This document shows positions 49,078-57,137 of a stretch of DNA of 64,000 bases, one piece after another. Position 1 is the first letter of the stretch. Each line of letters starts with the position of its first letter. This stretch comes from Streptomyces sp. NBC_00670 (GTDB lineage: Bacteria; Actinomycetota; Actinomycetes; Streptomycetales; Streptomycetaceae): positions 1,054,001-1,118,000 of the forward strand of contig NZ_CP109017.1 in assembly GCF_036226765.1 (NCBI RefSeq), read 5' to 3'. The notes beneath the pieces were generated by a model that had not been told where the DNA came from, made no database searches, and worked only from the letters and a program-made list of their open reading frames with translations. A program made the position numbers and the translations under genes.

Positions 49078-50103
49078 ATGCGCATTGGTGTCCTCACGTC
49101 CGGCGGCGACTGCCCCGGCCTGAACGCCGTCATCCGGTCCGTCGTGCACCGCGCCGTCGTCGATCACGGCGACGAGGTCATCGGCTTCCGCGACGGCTGG
49201 CGGGGCCTGTTGGAGTGCGACTACCTCAAGCTCGACCTCGACGCGGTGGGCGGCATCCTCGCCCGCGGCGGCACCATCCTCGGCTCCTCCCGGGTCCGTC
49301 CCGAGCAGCTGCGGGGCGGTGTGGAGCGGGCCCGCGGCCACCTGGAGGAACTCGGTCTGGACGCGGTCATCCCGATCGGCGGCGAGGGCACGCTGAAGGC
49401 GGCCCGCCTGCTGTCCGACGCCGGGCTGCCGATCGTCGGCGTGCCGAAGACCATCGACAACGACATCGCGGTCACGGACGTCACCTTCGGCTTCGACACC
49501 GCGGTGGGCGTGGCCACGGAGGCGCTGGACCGGCTGAAGACCACCGCCGAGTCGCACCAGCGGGTGCTGATCGTGGAGGTCATGGGCCGGCACACCGGCT
49601 GGATCGCGCTGCACTCCGGGATGGCGGCCGGCGCGCACGCCATCGTCGTCCCCGAGCGCCCCTTCGACATCGAGGAGCTGGCCGCGAAGGTCGGCGAGCG
49701 GTTCTCCGCGGGCAAGCGGTTCGCGATCGTCGTCGCCGCGGAGGGCGCCAAGCCGAAGGCGGGCACCATGGACTTCGACGAGGGCGGCAAGGACGCCTAC
49801 GGGCACGAGCGGTTCGCCGGCATCGCGCGTCAGCTCGCCCTCGAGCTGGAGGACCGCCTCGGCAAGGAGGCGCGTCCGGTGATCCTCGGCCATGTGCAGC
49901 GCGGCGGCACGCCGACGGCGTACGACAGGGTGCTGGCCACCCGCTTCGGCTGGCACGCGGTGGAGGCGGTGCACCGCGGCGAGTTCGGGATGATGACCGC
50001 GCTGCGCGGCACCGACATCTTCATGGTGCCGCTCGCGGAGGCCGTCGAGACGCTCAAGACGGTGCCCACCGAGCGGTACGCGGAAGCGGAGTGCGTGCTC
50101 TGA
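49078..50103 (+). CDS. pfkA: 6-phosphofructokinase
   Basis: A 341-residue phosphofructokinase. Key blocks are GVLTSGGDCPGLNAVIR, IGGEGTLKAA and GVPKTIDNDI, and EVMGRHTGWIAL. In E. coli numbering, which matches without gaps here, position 104 is Gly (typical of ATP users) and 124 is Lys (typical of pyrophosphate users); this mixed pattern is found in actinobacterial enzymes. Glu103 replaces the usual Asp. ATG 49078 is preceded by AGAAGG at long spacing. A GC-rich hairpin follows. It acts in glycolysis as a single-gene unit. Confidence 0.95.
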   Translation: MRIGVLTSGGDCPGLNAVIRSVVHRAVVDHGDEVIGFRDGWRGLLECDYLKLDLDAVGGILARGGTILGSSRVRPEQLRGGVERARGHLEELGLDAVIPIGGEGTLKAARLLSDAGLPIVGVPKTIDNDIAVTDVTFGFDTAVGVATEALDRLKTTAESHQRVLIVEVMGRHTGWIALHSGMAAGAHAIVVPERPFDIEELAAKVGERFSAGKRFAIVVAAEGAKPKAGTMDFDEGGKDAYGHERFAGIARQLALELEDRLGKEARPVILGHVQRGGTPTAYDRVLATRFGWHAVEAVHRGEFGMMTALRGTDIFMVPLAEAVETLKTVPTERYAEAECVL

Positions 50104-50123
50104 CGCACACCCCGGCATGACCT

Positions 50124-50153
50124 CGCCCCCGGTCGCGGACGCGGCCGGGGGCG
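50124..50153 (+). terminator. Terminator after pfkA
   Basis: CGCCCCCGG (50124-50132) pairs with CCGGGGGCG (50145-50153); CGC/GCG pairs extend it inward. It starts 21 bases after the stop. Confidence 0.75.
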
Positions 50154-50210
50154 GTTCTACTCTTGGTTCGGACAGACAGCGCCCAACCCCCACGAATCAG
50201 GAGCCGGCGG

Positions 50211-51161
50211 ATGGAGCACAGCGGCCACGGCATGGTCATGGACCTGCCGCCGTTCACGCTGGGACGGGGCCTTCAGTGGTCGGCGGACCCGTTCTTCCTC
50301 GTCGCCTGTCTGCTGGGGCTCGCGCTGTACGGCTGGGGTGTCGCCCGGCTGCTGCGGCGCGGCGACGCGTGGCCGGTGGGCCGCACGGTCGCCTTCGCCG
50401 TGGGTGTGCTGACCGTCATGCTGATGATGTGCACCGGGCTGAACGACTACGGCATGGTCATGTTCAGCGTGCACATGGTGCAGCACATGGTGATCAGCAT
50501 GCTCTCCCCCATCCTGATCCTCATGGGCGCCCCGATCACGCTGGCGCTGCGCGCGCTGCCGACGGCGGGTCACGGCCGCAGGGGCCCGCGCGAGCTGCTG
50601 CTGATGCTGCTGCACAGCCACTACATGCGGATCATCACCCACCCGGTGTTCACGATCCCGCTGTTCATCGCGAGCCTGTACGGGCTGTACTTCACCCCGC
50701 TCTTCGACTTCCTGATGGAGTCCAGGACGGGGCACATCGCGATGATGGTGCACTTCCTCGCCGTCGGGCTGGTGTTCTTCTGGCCGATCATGGGCGTCGA
50801 CCCGGGGCCGCACCGCCCCGGCTATCTGATGCGGATGCTGGAGCTGTTCGCGGGCATGCCGTTCCACGCCTTCTTCGGGATCGCGCTGATGATGGGCTCC
50901 GCTCCGATGGTCGGCACGTACGAGAACCCGCCGGCCTCGCTCGGCATCGACGCGCTGTCGGACCAGACGGCGGCGGGCGGCATCGCCTGGGCGTTCAGCG
51001 AGGTGCCGTCGGTGCTGGTGCTGCTGGCGCTGCTGTTCCAGTGGTACCGCTCGGAGCAGCGGCAGGCCCGGCGCAAGGACCGGGCCGCGGAGCGGGACGG
51101 CGATGCGGAGCTGGCGGCGTACAACGCGTATCTCGCCTCGCTGAACGCGCGGGGGAACTGA
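50211..51161 (+). CDS. CtaG-like cytochrome c oxidase assembly membrane protein
   Basis: A 316-residue integral membrane protein with about seven helices and many conserved His and Met residues typical of the caa3_CtaG family (MVMFSVHMVQHMVISMLSPI, GHIAMMVHFLAVGLVFFWPI, GMPFHAFFGIALMMGSAPM). The Met/His-rich faces suggest copper handling for oxidase assembly. GGAG lies eight bases before ATG 50211. The C-terminus is charged and cytoplasmic. It is a single-gene unit between pfkA and a secreted protein gene. Confidence 0.9.
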   Translation: MEHSGHGMVMDLPPFTLGRGLQWSADPFFLVACLLGLALYGWGVARLLRRGDAWPVGRTVAFAVGVLTVMLMMCTGLNDYGMVMFSVHMVQHMVISMLSPILILMGAPITLALRALPTAGHGRRGPRELLLMLLHSHYMRIITHPVFTIPLFIASLYGLYFTPLFDFLMESRTGHIAMMVHFLAVGLVFFWPIMGVDPGPHRPGYLMRMLELFAGMPFHAFFGIALMMGSAPMVGTYENPPASLGIDALSDQTAAGGIAWAFSEVPSVLVLLALLFQWYRSEQRQARRKDRAAERDGDAELAAYNAYLASLNARGN

Positions 51162-51303
51162 GGGTTCCGGCTCTGGACGGTGGCATTTCCGGGGTGGAGC
51201 ACCGGGTTCCGGCCAAGAGCCCCGTTCGCCCCCTGCGCCTCATCGGCCCGCTCTACGCTGCGACCTCGTTCCGAAGAGAATCCGTCGCTCTGGAGAGATC
51301 CCG

Positions 51304-51855
51304 ATGAAACTCGCCACCCGTCTCGCGCTCACCGTCACGGCCGTCACCGCCGTGGCCGCCGGCACCTTCTTAGGGGTGACGACCGGCCCGGCCGCCGCCT
51401 CCGGGTCCGGCGGCACCGGCCTGGACGTGCCCGCCGCGCTGAAGGTTCCCGACGGCAACCGGCTCTCCGGTGTCTTCGCCGCCGAGGGCGTGCAGACCTA
51501 CACGTGCACCGACGGCGCCTGGAAGTCCCTGGAGCCGGCCGCCACCCTCCGGGCCGCGCACGACAGGTCCCGCCGCCCGGTCGCCCTGCACTCGCGCGGC
51601 CCCGTCTGGGTCTCCACGGTGGACGGCAGCGCCGTCAACGCGACCGCCGTCGCCTCCTCGCCGAAGGACGGCGCCGTCGCCGAACTGCTCCTGAAGGCCA
51701 CCGCCACCCGCGGTGCCGGGGTCTTCGCCGACGTCTCCTACGTGCAGCGGCTGAACACCGAGGACGGGCTCGCCCCCACCACCGCCTGCACCGGCAGCGA
51801 CCAGGTGAGCGTCCCCTACTCCGCCACCTACGTCTTCTACAAGCCGGCGACGTGA
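51304..51855 (+). CDS. Secreted DUF3455 protein
   Basis: A 183-residue exported protein with a clear signal peptide (cut near TGPAAAS, residue 32). The mature part has the DUF3455 pattern: LDVPAALKVPDGNRLSGVFA, GVQTYTC and FADVSYVQRLNTEDGLAPT with two cysteines that could pair. The family is widespread in fungi and actinobacteria without a defined function. GGAGAG precedes ATG 51304. It is followed by a short membrane protein gene. Confidence 0.85.
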   Translation: MKLATRLALTVTAVTAVAAGTFLGVTTGPAAASGSGGTGLDVPAALKVPDGNRLSGVFAAEGVQTYTCTDGAWKSLEPAATLRAAHDRSRRPVALHSRGPVWVSTVDGSAVNATAVASSPKDGAVAELLLKATATRGAGVFADVSYVQRLNTEDGLAPTTACTGSDQVSVPYSATYVFYKPAT

Positions 51856-51949
51856 GGCGCTGAGCGACGGCCCGGCCGGCCGGACGCGCGGTTCCCCCTG
51901 CCCGGTGAACGGGCGCATGATGAGGGGAACGACCCTTGAGGAGGGTGCG

Positions 51950-52108
51950 ATGCCCGGTTCCACGAAGGCCATGGGGGTGATCACCGTCGGCGGGCTGGTG
52001 GTCGTCACCGCCTACACGGTGACGCTCGGCAGCAACGGCTGGCTGTGGTTCGGCTGGGTCGTCCTCGGTCTGATCACCCTCGGCATGGTGGCCTCCCGCG
52101 GCACCTGA
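51950..52108 (+). CDS. Small membrane protein
   Basis: A 52-residue protein with two hydrophobic segments (VITVGGLVVVTAYTVTL and WLWFGWVVLGLITLGMVA), likely a helical hairpin. GAGGAGGG precedes ATG 51950. No function is recognised. It ends nine bases before the convergent kinase stop. Confidence 0.65.
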   Translation: MPGSTKAMGVITVGGLVVVTAYTVTLGSNGWLWFGWVVLGLITLGMVASRGT

Positions 52109-52116
52109 GACCACCG

Positions 52117-53325
52117 CTACGGCTCCCGGGGCAGCCGGGCCCCCGAGTGGACGCCCGGCTGGTACTTCGGGAGCCGTGCGGTGATCTTCATCCCGGCGCC
52201 GGCCGCGGTCTCGATGACGAGGCCGTGGTCGTCGCCGTAGACCTGGCGCAGCCGGTCGTCGACGTTGGACAGGCCGATGCCGCCGGACGGGCTCGTCTCC
52301 CCGGCGAGGATGCGGCGCAGCAGCGCGGGGTCCATGCCGGGCCCGTCGTCCTCGATGACGACGAGGGCCTCGGCGCCCGCGTCCTGCGCGGTGATGCTGA
52401 GGTGCCGTTTGTCGGCGGCGCCCTCCAGGCCGTGCTTGACGGCGTTCTCCACCAGGGGCTGCAGGCACAGGAACGGCAGCGCGACGGGCAGTACCTCGGG
52501 CGCGATCTGCAGGGTGACGGAGAACCGGTCGCCGAAGCGGGCGCGGACCAGGGCGAGGTAGTGGTCGATGGCGTGGAGTTCGTCGGCGAGGGTGGTGAAG
52601 TCGCCGTGCCGGCGGAACGAGTAACGGGTGAAGTCGGCGAATTCCAGGAGCAGTTCGCGGGCGCGTTCGGGATCGGTGCGGACGAAGGACGCGATCACGG
52701 CGAGCGAGTTGAAGATGAAGTGCGGGGAGATCTGGGCGCGCAGGGCCTTGATCTCGGCCTCGATGAGCCGGGTGCGGGAGCGGTCGAGGTCGGCCAGTTC
52801 GAGCTGGACGGAGACCCAGCGGGCGACCTCGCCGGCCGCCCGGACCAGGACGGCGGACTCGCGGGGCGCACAGGCCACCAGCGCGCCGTGCACGCGGTCG
52901 TCGGCGGTGAGCGGGGCGATCACCGCCCAGCGCAGCGGGCAGTCGGGGACGTCGCAGCGCAGCCGGAAGGCCTCGCCGCGGCCGGTCTCCAGGGGGCCGC
53001 CGAGCCGCTGGAGTATCTCCTCGCGGTGGTGCTCCCCCGCGCCCTCCCAGGCCAGGACCGTCTCCCGGTCGGTGAGGCAGAGCGCGTCGGTGCCGAGCAG
53101 GGTGCGCAGCCGCCGCGCGGACTTGCGGGCGGTCTCTTCGGTGAGTCCGGCGCGCAGCGGGGGTGCGGCGAGGGTGGCGTTGTGCAGCGTCTCGAAGGTG
53201 GCGTGTTCGACGGGGGTGCCGAGGCCGCCGAGGTTCTGCGGACGGGCGGTGCGCCGGCCGAGCCAGAAGCCGGCGGCGAGCAGCGGCAGGACGGCGACGC
53301 ACAGCCCGGCGAGGAATCCGCTCAT
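52117..53325 (-). CDS. LytS-type sensor histidine kinase
   Basis: A 402-residue kinase of the His_kinase (LytS/YpdA) class. One N-terminal membrane helix (about 3-22) is followed by a GAF-like sensor (about 50-175, with Cys124 and Cys129), the phospho-acceptor His202 in QISPHFIFNSL, and a GHKL ATPase domain (LQPLVENAVKHG, VVIEDDGPGMD, GGIGLSNVDDRL). Unlike LytS it lacks a multi-helix membrane domain. It is the last gene of a four-gene operon with a LytTR regulator and a symporter, which implies sensing of the transported solute. Confidence 0.92.
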   Translation of the reverse strand: MSGFLAGLCVAVLPLLAAGFWLGRRTARPQNLGGLGTPVEHATFETLHNATLAAPPLRAGLTEETARKSARRLRTLLGTDALCLTDRETVLAWEGAGEHHREEILQRLGGPLETGRGEAFRLRCDVPDCPLRWAVIAPLTADDRVHGALVACAPRESAVLVRAAGEVARWVSVQLELADLDRSRTRLIEAEIKALRAQISPHFIFNSLAVIASFVRTDPERARELLLEFADFTRYSFRRHGDFTTLADELHAIDHYLALVRARFGDRFSVTLQIAPEVLPVALPFLCLQPLVENAVKHGLEGAADKRHLSITAQDAGAEALVVIEDDGPGMDPALLRRILAGETSPSGGIGLSNVDDRLRQVYGDDHGLVIETAAGAGMKITARLPKYQPGVHSGARLPREP

Positions 53326-53344
53326 GCGCGTGGCTCCGTCCCGC

Positions 53345-55078
53345 TCATGCCCGTGCCTCCGTTCGCGGCTGCCCGCCGGTGAGCTGTTCGGGCAGGTGGA
53401 AGCGGGCGAGGATGGCGGCGGTGCCGGCCGGGACGCGGCCCGGGGTGGCCAGCGAGACGGCGACCATGGTGAGGAAGCCGAGCGGTACCGACCACAGCGC
53501 GGGCCAGGCGAGCAGCGCGTGCAGGGTGCCGGTGCCCGCGCCCGGGTAGCCGGCCATGGTGGCCGTGACCGCGGCGAACGCCGAGCCGCCGCCGACGAGC
53601 ATCCCGGCCGCCGCGCCCGGCGGGGTGAGCCGGCGCCACCAGATGCCGAGCACCAGCAGCGGGCAGAACGAGGATGCGGACACCGCGAAGGCGAGCCCGA
53701 CCGCGTCCGCCACCGGCAGTCCGCCGACCAGGACGCCGGCCGCGAGGGGTACGGCCATCGCGAGCAGTGTGCCGAGCCGGAAGTGCCGTACGCCGCGGGT
53801 GGGCAGCACGTCCTGGGTGAGCACCCCGGCCACGGCCATGGTCAGTCCGGAGGCGGTGGAGAGGAACGCGGCGAAGGCGCCCCCGGCCACCAGCGCGCCG
53901 AGCAGGTCCGCGCCGAGTCCGCCGATCAGGCGTTCGGGCAGCAGCAGGACGGCGGCGTCGGCGTCGCCGGAGAGGGTGAGCTCGGGGGCGTAGAGCCGGC
54001 CGAGTGCGCCGTACAGGGGCGGCAGCAGATAGAAGGCGCCGATCAGGCCGAGGACGGCGACGGTGGTGCGGCGGGCGGCGACGCCGTGCGGGCTGGTGTA
54101 GAAGCGGACGACGACGTGCGGCAGGCCCATGGTGCCGAGGAAGGTGGCGAGGATCAGCCCGTAGGTGGCGTACAGCGGGCGGTCCTCGCGGGCGGAGGCC
54201 AGCGAGCTGGACATGCCGCCGTCGCCGCGCCGGTCGGCGACGGGGACGGGGGCGCCCTCGGGGAGGGTGAGCCGGGTGCCGCCGCTGACGTGGTGGACGC
54301 CGGCCGGGAGCGTGATCCGCTCCCCCGTGCGGCGGTGGCCGTCGACCGTGCCGGTGGCGGTGACCGCGAGCGGTTCGGCGAGGCGCAGGTCGAGGGTGGC
54401 GTCGACGCGTACGGTGCGCTGGGCCCGCAGGGCGGGCGGTTCGTCGAAGGCACCGCGGGGTGCGCCGTCGCCCTGCCAGGCCAGGACGAGGAAGAGGGCG
54501 GGGACGAGGAGGGCGGTGAGCTTGAGCCAGTACTGGAAGGCCTGGACGAAGGTGATGCTGCGCATGCCGCCCGCGGCGACGATGACGACGACCACGACCG
54601 CCACGACGACCCCGCCGAGCGGTGCGGGCGCCCCGGTGAGCACGGCCAGCGTGAGCCCCGCGCCCTGGAGTTGGGGCAGCAGGTAGAGCCAGCCCACGCC
54701 GACGACGAACGCCCCCGCGAGCCGCCGCACCGGCTGGGAGGCGAGGCGGGCCTCGGCGAAGTCGGGCAGGGTGTAGGCGCCGGAGCGGCGCAGCGGGGCG
54801 GCGACGAAGAGCAGCAGCAGGAGGTATCCGGCGGTGTAGCCGACCGGGTACCAGAGCATGTCGGGGCCCTGGGTGAGCACGAGCCCCGCGATGCCGAGGA
54901 AGGAGGCGGCGGAGAGGTACTCGCCGCTGATCGCTGCGGCGTTGAGGCGGGGGCCGACGGTGCGGGAGGCGACGTAGAAGTCGGAGGTGGTGCGGGAGAT
55001 GCGCAGGCCGAAGGCGCCGACGAGGACGGTGGCGAGCACCACCAGGGCGACGGCGGTGACGGAGTAGGTGCGGTCCAC
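53345..55078 (-). CDS. Sodium/solute symporter family transporter
   Basis: A 577-residue SSS-family secondary transporter with about 13 membrane helices. Family features are ISGEYLSAASFLGIAGLVL near residue 50 and GAFAAFLSTASGLTMAVAGV near residue 400. The closest style is acetate/pyruvate permeases (ActP/MctP). A soluble insertion of about 95 residues (roughly 205-300, including TVRVDATLDLRLAEPLAVTA) lies between two helices and is unusual. GTG 55078 is three bases after the DUF485-like stop. Gene pairing with DUF485 is typical of ActP. The solute is inferred to be a monocarboxylate. Confidence 0.9.
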   Translation of the reverse strand: MDRTYSVTAVALVVLATVLVGAFGLRISRTTSDFYVASRTVGPRLNAAAISGEYLSAASFLGIAGLVLTQGPDMLWYPVGYTAGYLLLLLFVAAPLRRSGAYTLPDFAEARLASQPVRRLAGAFVVGVGWLYLLPQLQGAGLTLAVLTGAPAPLGGVVVAVVVVVIVAAGGMRSITFVQAFQYWLKLTALLVPALFLVLAWQGDGAPRGAFDEPPALRAQRTVRVDATLDLRLAEPLAVTATGTVDGHRRTGERITLPAGVHHVSGGTRLTLPEGAPVPVADRRGDGGMSSSLASAREDRPLYATYGLILATFLGTMGLPHVVVRFYTSPHGVAARRTTVAVLGLIGAFYLLPPLYGALGRLYAPELTLSGDADAAVLLLPERLIGGLGADLLGALVAGGAFAAFLSTASGLTMAVAGVLTQDVLPTRGVRHFRLGTLLAMAVPLAAGVLVGGLPVADAVGLAFAVSASSFCPLLVLGIWWRRLTPPGAAAGMLVGGGSAFAAVTATMAGYPGAGTGTLHALLAWPALWSVPLGFLTMVAVSLATPGRVPAGTAAILARFHLPEQLTGGQPRTEARA

Positions 55079-55081
55079 GGC

Positions 55082-55477
55082 TCAGCGGTCCTCCACCAGC
55101 CGTACGAAGTCCCGCTCGTTGCGTTCGGCGCGCCGTACGTACCAGCGGGCGAGCAGGACGAGGGGGGCGTAGAGCCCGAAGCCGAGCACCGCCCACTTCA
55201 GTCCGCCGTCGTGCCGCAGGGTGGCGAACAGCAGCGGCAGCGGCCCCACCAGCAGCACCAGCACCGCGAACACCAGGAGTGCGGCGCGGAGCTGGGAGCG
55301 CATCAGGGAGCGGACGTAGGTGTGGCCGAGGGTGGTCTGTTCGTCGATCTCGGTGCGGGGCCGGTAGGGGACGGAGGGGCGGCGGGTGCGGCGGGGCGGG
55401 CCGGTGACGGTGACGCGGCGCTCGGCGGGGCGGCGCTCGGCGGAAGGGTGCTCGGCGGGGCTGGGGTCCTGGGGCAC
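55082..55477 (-). CDS. DUF485-like membrane protein
   Basis: A 131-residue protein with an Arg/Pro-rich N-terminus and two membrane helices (LLVFAVLVLLVGPLPLLFA and LGFGLYAPLVLLARWYVRRA). DUF485 proteins accompany acetate symporters and probably assist them. GTG 55477 follows GGAGG. It lies between the LytTR regulator and the symporter gene, in the same operon. Confidence 0.8.
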   Translation of the reverse strand: MPQDPSPAEHPSAERRPAERRVTVTGPPRRTRRPSVPYRPRTEIDEQTTLGHTYVRSLMRSQLRAALLVFAVLVLLVGPLPLLFATLRHDGGLKWAVLGFGLYAPLVLLARWYVRRAERNERDFVRLVEDR

Positions 55478-55487
55478 GCCGTCCTCC

Positions 55488-56288
55488 TCAGGTCGCGGTC
55501 CGGCGCATCAGCAGGTCCCGCAGTTCGCGGGTGTGCCGCCGGCTGACCTGGAGTTCCTCGCTGCCGACCAGGACGCTGACCGTCCCGGCGTCCAGCCGGA
55601 GTTCGACGACGTGCCGCAGGGCGACGAGATGGCGGCGGTGGATGCGGACGAAGCCGCGGGCGCGCCAGCGCTCCTCCAGGGTGGAGAGCGGGATGCGGAC
55701 GAGGTGGCTGCCCTGCGGGGTGTGCAGCCGGGCGTAGTCGCCCTGCGCCTCGACGTGGGTGATGTCCTCGACGGGCACGAAGCGGGTGACGCCGCCGAGT
55801 TCGACGGGTATGTGGTCGGGGTCGGGTTCGTGCACGGGTATGCGCGGCGGGACGCCCACGGCCTGCGCCTCCTGGCCGGGGACGTCCTTGCCGGGGACGT
55901 CCTTGAGCTGCGCGGCCCGGCGGACCGCCTCCGCGAGCCGTTCCCGCCGCACCGGTTTGAGCACGTAGTCGACGGCCTTGAGGTCGAACGCCTGGACGGC
56001 GAAGCCCTCGTGGGCGGTGACGAACACGACGAGCGGCGGCCGGGCGAACCCCGTGAGCAGCCGGGCGAGGTCGAGGCCGTCGAGGCCCGGCATGTGGATG
56101 TCCAGGAAGACGACGTCGATCGCGTCGGGCCCGTCCGGTCCGGACTCCAGGGCACGGTTGATCCGGCGCAGCGCCTCGGTGGCGTCGCTCGCCCCCTCGG
56201 CGCCGGCGATCCTGGGGTCGGCGTTGAGCAGGTAGAGGAGCTCCTCGAGCGAGGGGCGTTCGTCGTCGACGGCGAGGGCGCGCAGCAT
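55488..56288 (-). CDS. LytTR-family response regulator
   Basis: A 266-residue regulator. The receiver domain has Asp63 in VVFLDIHMPGLDGLD and Lys in DYVLKPVRRERL; the LytTR DNA-binding domain (about 165-262) contains DITHVEAQGDYARLHT and FVRIHRRHLVALRHV. ATG 56288 has no ribosome site but lies eight bases after TACACT on the minus strand, so a leaderless mRNA is likely. It heads the operon that ends with its probable kinase. Confidence 0.93.
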   Translation of the reverse strand: MLRALAVDDERPSLEELLYLLNADPRIAGAEGASDATEALRRINRALESGPDGPDAIDVVFLDIHMPGLDGLDLARLLTGFARPPLVVFVTAHEGFAVQAFDLKAVDYVLKPVRRERLAEAVRRAAQLKDVPGKDVPGQEAQAVGVPPRIPVHEPDPDHIPVELGGVTRFVPVEDITHVEAQGDYARLHTPQGSHLVRIPLSTLEERWRARGFVRIHRRHLVALRHVVELRLDAGTVSVLVGSEELQVSRRHTRELRDLLMRRTAT

Positions 56289-56296
56289 GAAGGTGG

Positions 56297-56302
56297 AGTG
56301 TA
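56297..56302 (-). promoter_or_regulatory. -10 box giving a near-leaderless LytTR transcript
   Basis: TACACT on the minus strand (56302-56297) is eight bases before ATG 56288. No convincing -35 is visible, which may point to an activator or an alternative sigma factor. Confidence 0.45.
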
Positions 56303-56363
56303 GGGGCGATCCGTTCGCCGGAACATGTGCGGAACGCGGAGGTTGTCTCCGGCTCCGGGTGGA

Positions 56364-56369
56364 TACAGT
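56364..56369 (+). promoter_or_regulatory. -10 box giving a near-leaderless Lrp transcript
   Basis: TACAGT lies six bases before ATG 56376, so the transcript should start at or next to the initiation codon. TTGTCT (56343-56348) could be the -35, though the 15-base spacer is short. Confidence 0.5.
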
Positions 56370-56375
56370 GCGGCC

Positions 56376-56876
56376 ATGAACAGCAGGCCGGGCGGCTTCG
56401 ACGAACTCGACCGCCGGATCGTCACCGCGCTCACGGCGAACGCGCGGTCCAGCTTCGCGGAGATCGGCACGGCGGTCGGGCTCTCCGCGACGGCGGTCAA
56501 GCGGCGGGTGGACCGGCTGCGCGAGACCGGCGTGATCACCGGGTTCACGGCGACGGTGCAGCCGGCGGCGCTGGGCTGGCGTACGGAGGCGTACGTGGAG
56601 GTCTACTGCGAGGGCGCGGCGCCGCCGCGCCGGCTCGCGGAGGTGGTGCGCAACCATCCCGAGATCGCGGCGGCGATGACGGTGACGGGTGGGGCGGACG
56701 CGCTGCTCCACGTTCGCGCGCGGGACGTGGAGCACTTCGAGGAGGTCCTCGAACGCATCCGGGTGGAACCCTTCATCCGCAAAACGATCAGCTACATGGT
56801 CCTCTCCCACCTCCTCCCCGAAAGCCCCGAAGCAGGCGCCAACCAGGCCGCTCCGAAGGAGCGCGAGGGGAGCTGA
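56376..56876 (+). CDS. Lrp/AsnC-family regulator
   Basis: A 166-residue regulator. The HTH is SFAEIGTAVGLSATAVKRRV and the RAM ligand domain follows (VEVYCEGAAPPRRLAEVVRN, AAAMTVTGGADALLHVRARD). ATG 56376 has no ribosome site and lies just after a -10 box. It precedes, by 261 bases, an operon of a guanidino-modifying enzyme and ornithine aminotransferase, so arginine or ornithine is the likely effector. The spacer carries one copy of an interspersed repeat that probably ends this transcript. Confidence 0.92.
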   Translation: MNSRPGGFDELDRRIVTALTANARSSFAEIGTAVGLSATAVKRRVDRLRETGVITGFTATVQPAALGWRTEAYVEVYCEGAAPPRRLAEVVRNHPEIAAAMTVTGGADALLHVRARDVEHFEEVLERIRVEPFIRKTISYMVLSHLLPESPEAGANQAAPKEREGS

Positions 56877-56927
56877 CAGCCCGGGGGGTTCGGTACGTCG
56901 GCGGCTGCGGGCACGTCGTGGCCGCTC

Positions 56928-56947
56928 GCGCGGTTCCCCGCGCCCCT
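56928..56947 (+). repeat. Interspersed 20-bp repeat, copy 3
   Basis: GCGCGGTTCCCCGCGCCCCT, 51 bases after the Lrp stop. Its last eight bases (GCGCCCCT) can pair with AGGGGGCGC just downstream, making a terminator-like hairpin. Confidence 0.7.
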
Positions 56948-57137
56948 GAAAGACAGGGGGCGCCCCCACGTCGCACACGCGACCCGCACCCGAAACGCAC
57001 GAATGCTGCGTCGCCCCCCAAGCCGGCGCAGCAAACCCGCGCCCACACGCAATCCCCGTCACTTGTCGCGCCCTCCACCCCCTCCCTACCGTGGAAACAC
57101 ACACCGTAGGCACCGCATCACACGGAGGTACCCCTTC

